From Lysinibacillus sphaericus (GTDB lineage Bacteria > Bacillota > Bacilli > Bacillales_A > Planococcaceae): a DNA stretch of 64,000 nucleotides. The notes beneath the pieces are model-generated. The model saw nothing but the letters and a program-made list of their open reading frames with translations. It was not told the DNA's origin and did not search any database. Position 1 is the stretch's first letter, and each line of letters starts with the position of its first letter. The stretch spans positions 1,248,001 through 1,312,000 of the forward strand of contig NZ_CP019980.1 of NCBI RefSeq assembly GCF_002982115.1. Reading direction: 5' to 3'. This document shows, in pieces, positions 47,681 through 56,853 of this stretch. The translations under genes and the position numbers were made by a program.

Positions 47681-48667
47681 ATGAGTGTGAAAAGGACACT
47701 AATGATGGTAGGGCTTGGGATTTTCGGCATTGTAGCACTAATCGCTGTATTTACTTCATGGTACACAGTCGATGAATCGGAGCAAGCAGTTGTCATCACG
47801 TTTGGCCGTGCTGATGAAACGGTAACAAATCCAGGTTTACATTTTAAATTGCCTTGGCCTGTACAATCCGTTGAGATTTTGTCAAGAGAAACATTTAGTT
47901 TACAGTTTGGCTATAAGCAAAATAAAGAAGGTGAATTGGAAGCTTATGATGCTGAAACGAAAATGATTACAGGTGATGAATATATTGTTTTAACAGATCT
48001 TGTAGTGCAATGGAAAATTACAGATCCTAGCAAATACTTATTTAATGCACAAAATCCAGAAGAAATATTACATAGCGCTACATCAAGCGCCATTCGCTCA
48101 ATCATTGGTAGTTCAACAATTGATGCTGCGTTAACAGATGGAAAAGCAGATATTGAAGCCGAAACAAGAGAATTGCTTGTTTCACTTATAGATAAATATG
48201 ATATTGGGATTGGCGTATTAGGTGTCAAATTACAAGATGTAGAATTACCGAATGCGGAAGTACGTGCGGCATTTACTGCAGTAACAGATGCACGCGAGAT
48301 GAAAAATACAAAAACGAATGAAGCGCAAAAATATAAAAACCAACGAATTAGTGAAGCTGAAGGGGAAAAGGACGCCATCATTTCAAAAGCAAATGGTGCG
48401 AAAACAGCTCGTATTGAGCAAGCTCATGGGGATGTCGCAGTCTTTAATAAAATGTATGAACAATACAAAGGTAACCAACAAATTACGCGAGAACGTTTAA
48501 TTTTAGAAACGCTCGAAAATGTTCTTCCGAAGGCACAAATTTATATTATGAATGATGATGGTAGTACGATGAAGTATTTGCCATTACAAGCATTACAACC
48601 AACAGTACAACAGGAGCCAAAAGAACAGCAGGCACCAACAGATAAAAAAGAAGGGAGCGGTAATTAA
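47681..48667 (+). CDS. hflK: HflK-like SPFH-domain membrane protein
   Basis: HflK with HflC forms a ring-like SPFH complex that regulates the membrane protease FtsH in E. coli. The 328-residue protein has one N-terminal membrane helix (about 7-25) and the SPFH/band-7 domain (SEQAVVITFGRADETVTNPG, then LHFKLPWPVQSVE). A long helix follows (KYKNQRISEAEGEKDAIIS) and a Gln/Pro/Glu-rich tail. I take the ATG at 47681 with GGGAGGA upstream; the longer frame from 47543 has no RBS. B. subtilis lacks this pair here. It is next to hflC with a one-base overlap (TAATG). Confidence 0.88.
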   Translation: MSVKRTLMMVGLGIFGIVALIAVFTSWYTVDESEQAVVITFGRADETVTNPGLHFKLPWPVQSVEILSRETFSLQFGYKQNKEGELEAYDAETKMITGDEYIVLTDLVVQWKITDPSKYLFNAQNPEEILHSATSSAIRSIIGSSTIDAALTDGKADIEAETRELLVSLIDKYDIGIGVLGVKLQDVELPNAEVRAAFTAVTDAREMKNTKTNEAQKYKNQRISEAEGEKDAIISKANGAKTARIEQAHGDVAVFNKMYEQYKGNQQITRERLILETLENVLPKAQIYIMNDDGSTMKYLPLQALQPTVQQEPKEQQAPTDKKEGSGN

Positions 48668-49668
48668 TGGACCAGAAAAATAAAGATCTTGAAAAATTTC
48701 TAAATTTTTTATCAGGGAAATCAAAAAATACTGCTCCAAGTGATGGAGACAATGTTATCAAGATGTCAAAAAAGGGCCCGTTGAATCCTAAAAAATACAT
48801 TTCTCTTGTTGTCACATTAACTGTTGTTTTTGCTATTGCCATTATTCTTTTTGCTAATGTATATATCGTAAAAGAATCTGAATATGCTGTTGTTAGACAA
48901 TTTGGGGAAGTAGTAAAATTTGAACGTGATCCAGGGCTTAAAATGAAAGTACCATTTATTCAAAGTGTAACAACGCTACCCAAAAATCAAATGACCTATA
49001 ATATTTCAGAGGAAGAGATTAATACAAAGGACAAAAAACGTATCATTATTGATAATTATGCAGTATGGCGCATTACAGACCCGAAAGCACTAATCTCCAA
49101 TGCGGGTACGCTGACGAAGGCAGAATCTAGAATGGAGGAGTTTATTTATTCTGTCATTCGAACAGAGCTTGGTCAACTTAAATACGATGAAATCATTAAT
49201 GATGAAAATTCCTCTCGAGGTAGTTTAAATGATCGTGTAACAGCACGTGTGAATGAATTATTGCTAAACGATAAATACGGAATTGAAGTAGTAGATGTAC
49301 GTATCCGTCGAACGGATTTGCCAGCAGAAAATGAGCAGTCTGTATTTACGCGTATGGTTTCAGAACGACAATCAACTGCACAACTATATTTATCAGAAGG
49401 TGATGCGGATAAACGCCGTATCGAAGCACAAACAGATAGAGAAGTGCAAGAAATGCTAGCAACAGCCAATAAAGAAGCAGCATTGATACAAGCGGAAGGA
49501 GAAGCGGAGGCAGCGAAAATTTACAATAGCTCCTTCTCTAAAGACCCGGAATTTTATTCGCTCTACCGTACGTTAGAATCATATAAGAAAACAGTTGGTG
49601 AGGATACGGTGATTATCTTGCCGTCTACTTCACCGTATGCAAAAGTGTTATCAGGCTATATAAAGTAA
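48667..49668 (+). CDS. hflC: HflC-like SPFH-domain membrane protein
   Basis: The 333-residue partner of the preceding gene has an extended basic N-terminus, a membrane helix (about 39-61) and the SPFH domain (KESEYAVVRQFGEVVKFERD, then PGLKMKVPFIQSV). A long helical region with the HflC pattern DVRIRRTDLP...SVFTRMVSERQS and the C-terminal segment EFYSLYRTLESYKK are present. The start overlaps the hflK stop by one base, so they are translationally coupled. Function as an FtsH modulator is by homology; the target in this organism is unknown. Confidence 0.88.
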   Translation: MDQKNKDLEKFLNFLSGKSKNTAPSDGDNVIKMSKKGPLNPKKYISLVVTLTVVFAIAIILFANVYIVKESEYAVVRQFGEVVKFERDPGLKMKVPFIQSVTTLPKNQMTYNISEEEINTKDKKRIIIDNYAVWRITDPKALISNAGTLTKAESRMEEFIYSVIRTELGQLKYDEIINDENSSRGSLNDRVTARVNELLLNDKYGIEVVDVRIRRTDLPAENEQSVFTRMVSERQSTAQLYLSEGDADKRRIEAQTDREVQEMLATANKEAALIQAEGEAEAAKIYNSSFSKDPEFYSLYRTLESYKKTVGEDTVIILPSTSPYAKVLSGYIK

Positions 49669-49722
49669 TACTGGAATCCTTGCAGGGGTTAATAAAGAAT
49701 ATACTAAATATAATAGATAGTA

Positions 49723-49910
49723 CTAGTTGTTAGGAGCTAAGTGGTGACTTCTGCTCAGAACGCACACAGTGTAAGACGCGGGCATTCCGCGTGTTAGCGA
49801 GGGTTGCGGCTTACTGTGCTGAGCGGAAAGTACCGCTGAAGTGGACAATAACGGCGCAGCAAAAAAGTGTTAGATTGACGACAATCATTCTAACACTTTT
49901 TCTCTTTTGA
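49723..49910 (+). repeat. Long intergenic repeat, copy B, ending in a terminator hairpin
   Basis: This copy shares blocks with 24081-24232 (TAGTTGTT, CTGCTCAGAAC, GTGTAAGACGCGGGCATTCCG, GGACAATAACG and the tail hairpin). It carries an extra block of about 30 bases (CGTGTTAGCGAGGGTTGCGG region) and GAGCGGAAAGTACCGCTGAA. It lies downstream of hflC and supplies its terminator (about 49864-49908). No frame is coding. Confidence 0.7.
49862..49908 (+). terminator. Terminator of hflKC (inside repeat copy B)
   Basis: AAAAAAGTGTTAGA pairs with TCTAACACTTTTT across a 14-base loop that also has GATTG/CAATC complement, followed by T's. Confidence 0.8.
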
Positions 49911-50032
49911 CCTTGTAGTAATGCTAGTATCCAAACTATGAAAATAATTCTAACAAATAATTGGTTGTGTTATAGACTGCTATTTTCTGATAAAATGATG
50001 TTGTTTAGAAATGATAGATGGGGGTAATAGCT

Positions 50033-50464
50033 GTGAAACTAACCATTAGCACGTGGCTCCAAAACTTAGGGATTGCTTGTAGCATCGCATCGTTTTTTAC
50101 ACTTTTCTTTCGTATATCTGATTTTGCTTGGATGACGAACAGTGTTTATCATATACCGGTATTTTTTGTTATTTTATTTTTATTAGGATTAGTCATTGCA
50201 GAGGATGTACGCAAAGCTTTTAAAAAAATATTTTGGTACGAGAAACGGCAAGAGAAACGCCCAATTTGGCAGGTGGGCATTGGTTTTATTTTCTTCCTCG
50301 CGCAAATCGGCGTAGTCATGGTGTTTAGTGCAGGACTAACACAGTTAAAACTAGGCGGTATGCCGCTATTTTTTGTTATTGCTTTTATGAATGCTTTCAT
50401 GATGACCGTTATTTATGAGGAAATTTTCTTTCGTAAAGAAAGAGCTAAAAATGTTAGTCAATAA
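50033..50464 (+). CDS. Small membrane protein of unknown function
   Basis: The 143-residue protein has four hydrophobic segments (about 9-26, 36-56, 79-100 and 108-126) with a basic loop between the second and third (RKAFKKIFWYEKRQEKRP). I do not recognise a family. The best start is GTG at 50033, eight bases after GGGGG; the ATG at 50018 lies within that site. It is monocistronic, sits between hflKC and polA and has its own terminator. Nothing suggests foreign origin apart from the lack of a B. subtilis counterpart here. Confidence 0.7.
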   Translation: MKLTISTWLQNLGIACSIASFFTLFFRISDFAWMTNSVYHIPVFFVILFLLGLVIAEDVRKAFKKIFWYEKRQEKRPIWQVGIGFIFFLAQIGVVMVFSAGLTQLKLGGMPLFFVIAFMNAFMMTVIYEEIFFRKERAKNVSQ

Positions 50465-50470
50465 GAGTAG

Positions 50471-50500
50471 AGTCGATTGCATGTGCAATTGACTTTTTTT
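50471..50500 (+). terminator. Terminator after the unknown membrane protein gene
   Basis: GTCGATTGCA pairs with TGCAATTGAC and is followed by seven T. Confidence 0.85.
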
Positions 50501-50674
50501 ATGGATTTAACGGAAAATACCATGGAATGTTGCGTGATTTTAATTTTTCAACTGATCTGCGTCCCTATGATTGGTAAAAAGTCTGTTTTCCCGATAAAGT
50601 AGAGGAAAGAGGCATTTTCAAACATACGTTTTCGTTTTACAATGAAAAGAACGACGACTTCAGGAGGAAATAAG

Positions 50675-53302
50675 ATGACTAAGGAAAAATTACTATTACT
50701 AGACGGTAATAGTTTAGCTTACCGCGCTTTTTTTGCATTGCCACTGCTGACAAATGATAGCGGTATTCATACCAATGCAGTCTACGGCTTTACAACGATG
50801 TTGCAACGAATTTTGGAGGAAGAACAACCGACGAAGATGCTCGTTGCTTTCGATGCAGGTAAAACGACATTTCGTCACGATACATTTACGGAATATAAAG
50901 GTGGCCGTCAAAAAACGCCACCAGAACTTTCAGAGCAGTTTCCTTATATTCGCAAACTGATTGATGCTTATGGAATTAAACGCTATGAACTAGACATGTA
51001 CGAAGCGGACGATATTATTGGCACATTGGCAAAAGAAGCAGCAGGACAAGATATGGAAGTAATTATCGTGTCAGGAGACCGTGACCTTACCCAGCTCGCA
51101 ACGGATAAGGTAACAGTGTATATTACGAAAAAGGGCATTACAGAAATCGAAAAAAACACACCTGCATTTATCGAAGAAAAGTATGGCTTAACACCTCTTC
51201 AAATTATAGATATGAAAGGTTTAATGGGGGATGCCTCTGATAATATTCCTGGAGTACCTGGTGTTGGCGAAAAAACGGCTGTTAAATTGTTAAAAGAGCA
51301 TGGCTCAGTTGAGGCACTGTATGAAGCAATGGATACGTTAAAGGCTTCCAAGATGAAAGAAAAGCTTGTTGCCAATGAAGAGCAGGCATTAATGAGTAAA
51401 AAGCTTGCTACAATTTTTACTGAAGCACCGATTGATTTAACGTTAAATGACCTTGCTTATGGTGGACCTAACGAAGAAGAACTAATTAGTGTGTGGCAGG
51501 AGCTCGGCTTCAAATCACTACTAGATAAAAGTAATTTTACTGTGGAAGAACACCAACAGGCACCATTTGCTTTTGACATTGTACAAGAAGTGAAGCCAGA
51601 GCACTTAAAGGACGTTATGGCGATACATGTAGAGTTAGAAGATGAGCATTATCATACTTGTCAGCCACTAGGTATTGCTTTAACGGATGGCACAGCTACG
51701 ATTTATGTGCCATTTGAAGTGGCTTCTACATCTGATTTGCTACGTCGATGGTTAGAAGACGCTACGAAGATTAAATATATAACAGATACGAAGGCAGCAC
51801 AGGCGGCTTTAAAGCGTGTAGGTATTCGTTTAGCAGGGGTGGAGTTTGACCTATTGCTTGCATCCTATATTAATAACCCTGCACTTAGCGGTGATGATGT
51901 GGCAACACTTGCAAAGGATTTAGGCTATCGAGAAGTGCAAGCAAATGAGGCGGTTTATGGTAAAGGAGCAAAACGTGCTATACCAGCAAGTGATGTACTA
52001 GCTGAACATGTTAGTCGTAAAGCGTTTGCTGTGTGGACATTACAACCTAAACTAGAGGCATTGTTAAAGGAAAATGAACAGTTTGAACTGTATAAAAACT
52101 TAGAACTACCACTTGCGTCGATTTTAAGTGAAATGGAAAGTGAAGGGATTACAGTAAATCGTGCCACACTTGAAACGATGGGGCAGGAGCTAAATAATAA
52201 ATTAGTAGTGATTGAGCAGGAAATTTATGCGGAAGCGGGCGAAGCATTCAATATAAATTCACCAAAGCAATTAGGCGTTATCCTTTTTGACAAGCTAGGT
52301 TTACCAGTGATTAAAAAAACGAAAACAGGTTATTCCACAGCAGCAGATGTGTTGGAAAAATTAAAGCCAGAGCATGCCATTATCGAGCATATTTTACTGT
52401 ACCGTCAGCTCGGTAAGTTACAATCAACGTATATTGAAGGCTTGCTAAAAGAAATCCATAAAGAAGACGGAAAAGTACACACACGCTTCCAACAGGCATT
52501 GACGTCAACAGGTCGCCTAAGCTCAACGGACCCTAACCTACAAAACATTCCAATTCGTTTAGAGGAAGGGCGAAAAATTCGTCAGGCATTTGTGCCATCG
52601 CAAGAAGATTGGATTCTTTTCTCTGCGGATTACTCTCAAATTGAGTTGCGTGTACTTGCTCATATGTCAGAGGATAAAAACTTAGTGGAAGCTTTCCGTG
52701 AAGGCATGGATGTTCATACACGTACCGCGATGGATGTTTTCCATGTAACCGCAGAAGAAGTTGATAGCAACATGCGTAGAGCTGCCAAGGCAGTTAACTT
52801 CGGTATCGTGTATGGCATTAGTGATTATGGATTATCACAAAATTTAGATATCACACGTAAGGAAGCAGCCGTTTTTATTGAGAAATATTTTGCCAGCTTC
52901 CCTGGTGTAAAAAACTATATGGATGAGATTGTCCAAGATGCAAAATTTAATGGTTTTGTCACAACGTTATTGAATCGTCGTCGTTATTTACCAGATATCA
53001 CGAGTTCGAATTTCAATCTACGAAGCTTTGCAGAGCGCACAGCGATGAATACGCCGATTCAAGGAAGCGCGGCAGATATTATTAAAAAAGCAATGATTGA
53101 TATGGATGCTCGCTTGAAAAAGGAAAACATGCAAGCAAAACTTCTTTTACAGGTGCACGATGAATTAATTTTTGAAGCGCCTAGAGAAGAAATTGCCTTG
53201 CTCGAAAAAATTGTACCAGAGGTTATGGAAAATGCCATTGAGTTGATTGTTCCATTGAAAGTGGACTTCAACTATGGGGCAACTTGGTACGAAGCAAAGT
53301 AA
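50675..53302 (+). CDS. polA: DNA polymerase I
   Basis: PolA removes RNA primers and fills gaps in repair. The 875-residue protein has an N-terminal 5'-3' nuclease (1-290, LLLLDGNSLAYRAFF, EADDIIGTLA). A central 3'-5' nuclease-like region (about 310-470) lacks the catalytic DxE (VELEDEHYHTCQPLGIAL), as in other bacilli, so proofreading is not expected. The polymerase domain shows DYSQIELRVLAHMSED (D652), RAAKAVNFGIVYGISDYGL and QVHDELIFEAP (D829). I take the ATG at 50675 after AGGAGG. mutM starts 11 bases after the stop: polA-mutM-coaE form an operon. Confidence 0.97.
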   Translation: MTKEKLLLLDGNSLAYRAFFALPLLTNDSGIHTNAVYGFTTMLQRILEEEQPTKMLVAFDAGKTTFRHDTFTEYKGGRQKTPPELSEQFPYIRKLIDAYGIKRYELDMYEADDIIGTLAKEAAGQDMEVIIVSGDRDLTQLATDKVTVYITKKGITEIEKNTPAFIEEKYGLTPLQIIDMKGLMGDASDNIPGVPGVGEKTAVKLLKEHGSVEALYEAMDTLKASKMKEKLVANEEQALMSKKLATIFTEAPIDLTLNDLAYGGPNEEELISVWQELGFKSLLDKSNFTVEEHQQAPFAFDIVQEVKPEHLKDVMAIHVELEDEHYHTCQPLGIALTDGTATIYVPFEVASTSDLLRRWLEDATKIKYITDTKAAQAALKRVGIRLAGVEFDLLLASYINNPALSGDDVATLAKDLGYREVQANEAVYGKGAKRAIPASDVLAEHVSRKAFAVWTLQPKLEALLKENEQFELYKNLELPLASILSEMESEGITVNRATLETMGQELNNKLVVIEQEIYAEAGEAFNINSPKQLGVILFDKLGLPVIKKTKTGYSTAADVLEKLKPEHAIIEHILLYRQLGKLQSTYIEGLLKEIHKEDGKVHTRFQQALTSTGRLSSTDPNLQNIPIRLEEGRKIRQAFVPSQEDWILFSADYSQIELRVLAHMSEDKNLVEAFREGMDVHTRTAMDVFHVTAEEVDSNMRRAAKAVNFGIVYGISDYGLSQNLDITRKEAAVFIEKYFASFPGVKNYMDEIVQDAKFNGFVTTLLNRRRYLPDITSSNFNLRSFAERTAMNTPIQGSAADIIKKAMIDMDARLKKENMQAKLLLQVHDELIFEAPREEIALLEKIVPEVMENAIELIVPLKVDFNYGATWYEAK

Positions 53303-53313
53303 GGAGGGGTAAA

Positions 53314-54186
53314 ATGCCTGAATTACCAGAGGTAGAAGGTGTCGTGCAGGCATTAAAGCCGGAAGTTGAAGGTCGCACAATTAAGCAGGTTCAACTGTCA
53401 GAAATTGTCCGCTTTTCTTATGATGAAGGAAAGCAATGTATCGTTAAGCAAGCTGAGCCCGATGCATTTGAAATGGCATTATCTCAAATGACGATTACGA
53501 AGATTGAGCGCCGTGCTAAATATATATTTTTTCATTTGGTGAAAGAAGATGTGTCCTATGTATTAGTCAGTCATTTAGGCATGACAGGTGCATGGTTTAT
53601 CGTCAACACGCCTGAAGAAATCAATGAAGAAAAATTTAAAAAGCATATTCATGCAACTTTTCAAATGGCAGATGGTGGCTATTTAATTTATTCAGATATT
53701 CGCCGTTTTGGTGAGTTGCGATTTTTAACGAAAATTGAAGATCATGCGCCACTGACAAAAATGGCGCCTGAACCGTTTGATGAGATAGCATGTGATTATT
53801 TTATAGCCAAATCCATGCTACCGAAATACGAGAAAAAGGCTGTTAAAGAAGTCATTATGGACGGCCAAGTGATTTCGGGCTGTGGCAATATATATGCGAC
53901 AGAAGCATTATTTGCTCAAAAAATTCACCCAGCCCGCAAAATGAACCGCATAAGTGAAAAACGAAAACGTGCACTTTTTGGGGCAATTGTTGACGTCCTG
54001 CGTCAAAGTATTGAAGCGGGAGGTTCAACGATTTCGGATTATCGTAATATTAATGGCGAGGCAGGAAGCATGCAAAATCGATTACAAATGTACGGTAAAA
54101 AGATATGCCCAGTGTGTGGAACAGGGACGAGTCAAATGACAATTGGTGGACGTACATCTGTATATTGTCCAAATTGTCAACATTAA
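53314..54186 (+). CDS. mutM: Formamidopyrimidine-DNA glycosylase
   Basis: MutM excises oxidised purines such as 8-oxoguanine and nicks the site. The 290-residue protein begins MPELPEVEGVV, where Pro2 is the catalytic amine after Met removal and Glu3 the acid. The H2TH region has DGQVISGCGNIYATEALF. The zinc finger CPVCGTGTSQMTIGGRTSVY and CPNCQ closes the protein. I take the ATG at 53314 after AAGGAGGGG. It is the middle gene of polA-mutM-coaE. Confidence 0.97.
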   Translation: MPELPEVEGVVQALKPEVEGRTIKQVQLSEIVRFSYDEGKQCIVKQAEPDAFEMALSQMTITKIERRAKYIFFHLVKEDVSYVLVSHLGMTGAWFIVNTPEEINEEKFKKHIHATFQMADGGYLIYSDIRRFGELRFLTKIEDHAPLTKMAPEPFDEIACDYFIAKSMLPKYEKKAVKEVIMDGQVISGCGNIYATEALFAQKIHPARKMNRISEKRKRALFGAIVDVLRQSIEAGGSTISDYRNINGEAGSMQNRLQMYGKKICPVCGTGTSQMTIGGRTSVYCPNCQH

Positions 54187-54199
54187 AGGGGAATTTACT

Positions 54200-54793
54200 A
54201 TGATTATCGGACTAACAGGAAGTATTGCAAGTGGTAAAAGCACAGTCGCCAAAATGATGACAGCGCTTGGATTACCGATTGTCGATGCAGATGTTGTAGC
54301 ACGTGATGTTGTGGAACCAGGAACGGAGACGTTGGCACTTATTGTCCAAAATTTCGGTGCAGACATTTTACTTGAAGATGGCAACTTAAATCGTCCAAAG
54401 CTTGGTGATATTATTTTTCATGAGCCGGCGAAACGCAAAATTTTAAATGATATTATGCATCCTGCTATTCGTCAGGAAATGTTACGCCAACGCGATGCAT
54501 ATATAGAGGCTGGACAAAAGCATGTCGTGATGGATATTCCATTACTGTTTGAAAGTAAATTGGAGCATTTTGTAGAGCGAATACTTGTTGTTTCAGTTAG
54601 TGAAGAGGTGCAACTTCGACGATTAATGGAGCGCAATCAATTATCAAAGGAAGATGCGCTAGCTCGTATGCATTCACAGTTACCCATGTCTGTGAAAGAA
54701 AAAAGTGCACATGCGGTGATTTACAACAATGAAAATTTACAACAAACAGAAGAGCAGTTAAAGAAAATTCTGACGCATTGGGGCGTACTTTAG
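54200..54793 (+). CDS. coaE: Dephospho-CoA kinase
   Basis: CoaE phosphorylates dephospho-CoA to coenzyme A. The 197-residue P-loop kinase has GLTGSIASGKSTVAKMM and VDADVVARDVV, VVMDIPLLFESKL and RLMERNQLSKEDALARM. I take the ATG at 54200 after AAAGGGG, 13 bases past mutM; the longer frame overlaps mutM. The B. subtilis gene ytaF, which lies before coaE, is missing. Two terminators follow. Confidence 0.95.
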   Translation: MIIGLTGSIASGKSTVAKMMTALGLPIVDADVVARDVVEPGTETLALIVQNFGADILLEDGNLNRPKLGDIIFHEPAKRKILNDIMHPAIRQEMLRQRDAYIEAGQKHVVMDIPLLFESKLEHFVERILVVSVSEEVQLRRLMERNQLSKEDALARMHSQLPMSVKEKSAHAVIYNNENLQQTEEQLKKILTHWGVL

Positions 54794-54832
54794 TCAAAAA
54801 GCGCAACGTTAATTACTACACAGAGAAGCTCC

Positions 54833-54875
54833 AAAAAGGCATCGAGAGATTATTCTTGATGCCTTTGTTATTTTT
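54833..54875 (+). terminator. Terminator of polA-mutM-coaE
   Basis: AGGCATCGAGA pairs with TCTTGATGCCT, followed by a T-rich tract. Confidence 0.8.
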
Positions 54876-54958
54876 CACCTTTTTGTACCACATCTTAGGT
54901 TAGTTGGCGTGCTCGCCCATAGAACAAATCAACCAGTATGTAGCCAAAGGCATTCTAG

Positions 54959-54988
54959 GCACAGCAATTATTGCTGTGCATTTTTTTG
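54959..54988 (+). terminator. Second hairpin before gapB
   Basis: GCACAGCAAT pairs with ATTGCTGTGC and is followed by seven T. It is a strong terminator with no gene of its own and could mark the end of a small RNA or backup termination. Confidence 0.7.
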
Positions 54989-55108
54989 TTTATAAGCGTA
55001 ATAATAAACATGAAGTACTGAATTTTTTTATTTCAAAAAAGGTGCTATTTTTCAGAAAATAAGAACTTTTTTATTATGGATATATAATGTTCATCTTTTT
55101 TAAAATTG

Positions 55109-55117
55109 TGTTATACT
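55109..55117 (+). promoter_or_regulatory. Extended -10 promoter of gapB
   Basis: TGT-TATACT is an extended -10, 55 bases before the gapB start codon. A clear -35 is absent. In B. subtilis gapB is repressed on glucose by CcpN; I could not place an operator. Confidence 0.5.
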
Positions 55118-55172
55118 AATTAGCATAAAGTATATAATGAATATGAGTATGCACTCACAGGAGGATTTTATA

Positions 55173-56195
55173 ATGACAGTATCAGTTGCTATTAACGGTT
55201 TCGGACGTATCGGACGTATGGTTTTCCGCCAAGCGATCGTACAGGAAGGTTTAAATATTGTTGCAATTAACGCAAGCTACCCAGCGGAAACGTTAGCACA
55301 TTTGATTAAGTATGACACAAATCACGGAACATTCGAAGGTACGGTTGAACCAGCAGACGATGCTTTAATTGTAAATGGTAAACGTGTCCAAATTATTAGC
55401 GAACGTGATCCATTAAAATTACCATGGGCTACAATGGGCGTGGATATTGTAATTGAAGCAACTGGTAAATTCAATGATCGTGAGAAAGCAGCAATGCACC
55501 TTGAAGCAGGCGCAAAGAAAGTAATTTTAACAGCTCCAGGTAAAAACGAAGATGTTACAATTGTTTTAGGTGTAAATGATGAAAAGCTTGATGTTGAAAA
55601 ACATGATGTTATTTCAAATGCTTCTTGTACAACAAACTGCTTAGCACCGGTTGCAAAAGTGTTAAATGATACTTTTGGTATCGAAAGCGGTTTAATGACA
55701 ACAGTTCACGCATATACAAATGACCAAAAAAACTTAGATAACCCACATAAAGATTTACGTCGTGCGCGCGGTTGTGCACAATCGATTATTCCAACATCTA
55801 CAGGTGCTGCAAAAGCATTAAAATTAGTGTTACCAGAATTAGAAGGCAAAATTCACGGTATGGCACTTCGCGTTCCAACACCAAACGTATCACTAGTTGA
55901 CCTTGTTGTAGATTTAAATACAGATGTGACAGTTGATTCAGTTAATGCTGCATTTGTCAAAGCAGCAACAGAAGGGCCGATGAAAGGTATTTTAAACTTC
56001 TCAATTGAGCCGCTTGTATCTGCTGATTACAATACAACAACATACTCATCTACAGTTGATGGACTTTCAACAATAGTGATGGGTAACCGTAAAGTAAAAG
56101 TACTTGCTTGGTACGATAATGAGTGGGGCTATTCTGCACGTGTTGTAGACCTAGTGCAAAAAGTTGCAAAAGCGCTAGAAACAGTTAACGCATAA
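55173..56195 (+). CDS. gapB: Glyceraldehyde-3-phosphate dehydrogenase, gluconeogenic type
   Basis: GapB is the NADP-preferring enzyme used in gluconeogenesis in bacilli. The 340-residue protein begins [16 protein letters not shown] and has the catalytic C152 in [12 protein letters not shown]. The segments [19 protein letters not shown] and [20 protein letters not shown] agree with GapB more than glycolytic GapA, which has other residues here. I take the ATG at 55173 after AGGAGG; the frame to 55137 has no RBS. It is single-gene with a good terminator. In B. subtilis speD follows; here nrdR follows directly. Confidence 0.93.
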   Translation: MTVSVAINGFGRIGRMVFRQAIVQEGLNIVAINASYPAETLAHLIKYDTNHGTFEGTVEPADDALIVNGKRVQIISERDPLKLPWATMGVDIVIEATGKFNDREKAAMHLEAGAKKVILTAPGKNEDVTIVLGVNDEKLDVEKHDVISNASCTTNCLAPVAKVLNDTFGIESGLMTTVHAYTNDQKNLDNPHKDLRRARGCAQSIIPTSTGAAKALKLVLPELEGKIHGMALRVPTPNVSLVDLVVDLNTDVTVDSVNAAFVKAATEGPMKGILNFSIEPLVSADYNTTTYSSTVDGLSTIVMGNRKVKVLAWYDNEWGYSARVVDLVQKVAKALETVNA

Positions 56196-56207
56196 TGAAC
56201 GCTATTG

Positions 56208-56246
56208 GCACATTGAAATCTTATGGTTTCAATGTGCTTTTTTTTG
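56208..56246 (+). terminator. Terminator of gapB
   Basis: GCACATTGAAA pairs with TTTCAATGTGC, followed by eight or nine T. A GTGCCAGGCAC repeat copy (56264-56288) follows. Confidence 0.9.
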
Positions 56247-56263
56247 CAAGTTAGGATGTAAAG

Positions 56264-56288
56264 CAAATTGTTTGAGTGCCTGGCACCA
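56264..56288 (-). repeat. Dispersed GTGCCAGGCAC repeat, copy 4
   Basis: Read on the minus strand it is GGTGCCAGGCACTCAAACA then ATTTG. It lies between the gapB terminator and nrdR. Confidence 0.7.
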
Positions 56289-56364
56289 AATGAACTTTTC
56301 TTATTTGTAGGAAATTTGTTATAATACAAATATCAAATTGTTGTGGAATCAGGAGAGTAAAAAT

Positions 56365-56835
56365 ATGAGATGTCCTTCTTGCCAATTTAACGGAACACGC
56401 GTAGTGGATTCGAGGCCAGTAGATGATAATAAAGAAATTCGTAGACGTCGTGAATGTGAGTCATGTGGCTTTCGTTTTACAACGTTTGAAAAAATTGAAG
56501 AAACACCGTTAGTCGTTGTGAAAAAAGAAGGCTCACGGGAAGAGTTTAGCCGCGAGAAGGTGCTGCGTGGTCTTATTCGTGCTTGTGAAAAACGTCCGGT
56601 TGCTTTAGATGTTTTAGAGGGACTTGTTCTATCTATTGAAAAAGACCTTCGCCGTATTGGGAACGCTGAGGTACGATCAGAGGATGTAGGAGAAATGGTG
56701 ATGGATCGTTTGGCAAAAATTGATGAGGTGGCCTATGTTCGATTTGCCTCGGTTTATCGTCAGTTTAAGGATATCAATGTATTTATTGAGGAAATAAAAG
56801 AAATTATTCAACGTCAAACAGAGCAAAAATCTTAG
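56365..56835 (+). CDS. nrdR: Transcriptional repressor NrdR
   Basis: NrdR represses ribonucleotide reductase genes when dATP is high. The 156-residue protein has an N-terminal zinc ribbon ([10 protein letters not shown], then CESCGFRF) and a C-terminal ATP-cone (about 49-139, [20 protein letters not shown]). I take the ATG at 56365 after AGGAGAG. dnaB starts 18 bases after its stop, so it leads nrdR-dnaB-dnaI, as in B. subtilis. Confidence 0.95.
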   Translation: MRCPSCQFNGTRVVDSRPVDDNKEIRRRRECESCGFRFTTFEKIEETPLVVVKKEGSREEFSREKVLRGLIRACEKRPVALDVLEGLVLSIEKDLRRIGNAEVRSEDVGEMVMDRLAKIDEVAYVRFASVYRQFKDINVFIEEIKEIIQRQTEQKS

Positions 56836-56853
56836 GAAAAACAGAGAGGGTGA

